Assembly: GCF_045862745.1 (NCBI RefSeq)
Contig: NZ_BQXN01000041.1
Span: 1 to 5,700, forward strand
Reading direction: 5' to 3'
Origin: Furfurilactobacillus entadae
GTDB taxonomy: Bacteria; Bacillota; Bacilli; Lactobacillales; Lactobacillaceae
DNA: 5,700 nt
The first letter of the stretch is position 1. Each line of letters starts with the position of its first letter. The notes under the pieces were generated by a model that was given only the letters and a program-made list of their open reading frames with translations, did no database searches and was not told where the DNA came from. The position numbers and the translations under genes were made by a program. Positions 5,668-5,700 of the stretch are shown one piece after another.

Positions 5668-5700
5668 GGCGATAATTAAAAAGAGTCAACTGCTTGCGAC

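Overview
The window looks like an accessory (plasmid or island) stretch from a low-GC Gram-positive of the Lactobacillaceae. That placement is inference. It rests on AT-rich codon use, strong AGGAGG-type ribosome binding sites, and protein types familiar from lactobacilli: an IS3-family transposase, a YxeA-like protein, a YdcF-type membrane segment, an LLM oxidoreductase and a small serine recombinase.

Layout, left to right. (1) Positions 1-191 hold the 3' end of an IS3-family transposase, followed by a possible IS end and a small hairpin up to about 260. (2) Two minus-strand genes follow: a short MarR/SarA-like winged-helix regulator (358-690) and a 103-residue membrane protein (849-1160). 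The second resembles the N-terminal membrane part of YdcF/DUF218 proteins and stops where the catalytic domain should begin. (3) Diverging from these on the plus strand are two broken genes: a TraX-family membrane protein (1321-2137, one frameshift) and a YxeA/DUF1093 protein (2196-2562, two frameshifts). (4) A strong hairpin terminator at 2702-2744 separates them from a compact minus-strand operon. Its promoter-proximal gene is an LLM-class flavin-dependent oxidoreductase (3488-4534). The second gene, 2 nt after the first one's stop, is an F420-reductase-like NAD(P)-binding protein (2802-3485). (5) A gene-free stretch (about 4606-4885) leads into a repeat-rich promoter region (4886-4990) and an intact serine recombinase (5012-5641).

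How the parts relate: the oxidoreductase pair is the only clear intact functional unit, a probable FMN/NAD(P)H redox operon. The recombinase has the expected own-promoter and binding-site arrangement, with an inverted repeat upstream of the promoter and a related repeat over the predicted transcription start. This suggests a res site doubling as an autoregulatory operator. The IS fragment, the truncated YdcF-like gene and the three frameshifts in two neighbouring genes point to a region that is being rearranged and is decaying. I see no CRISPR array, rRNA or tRNA, and no convincing new multi-gene defence system. The most useful leads are the recombinase site architecture, the redox pair and the clustered frameshifts.
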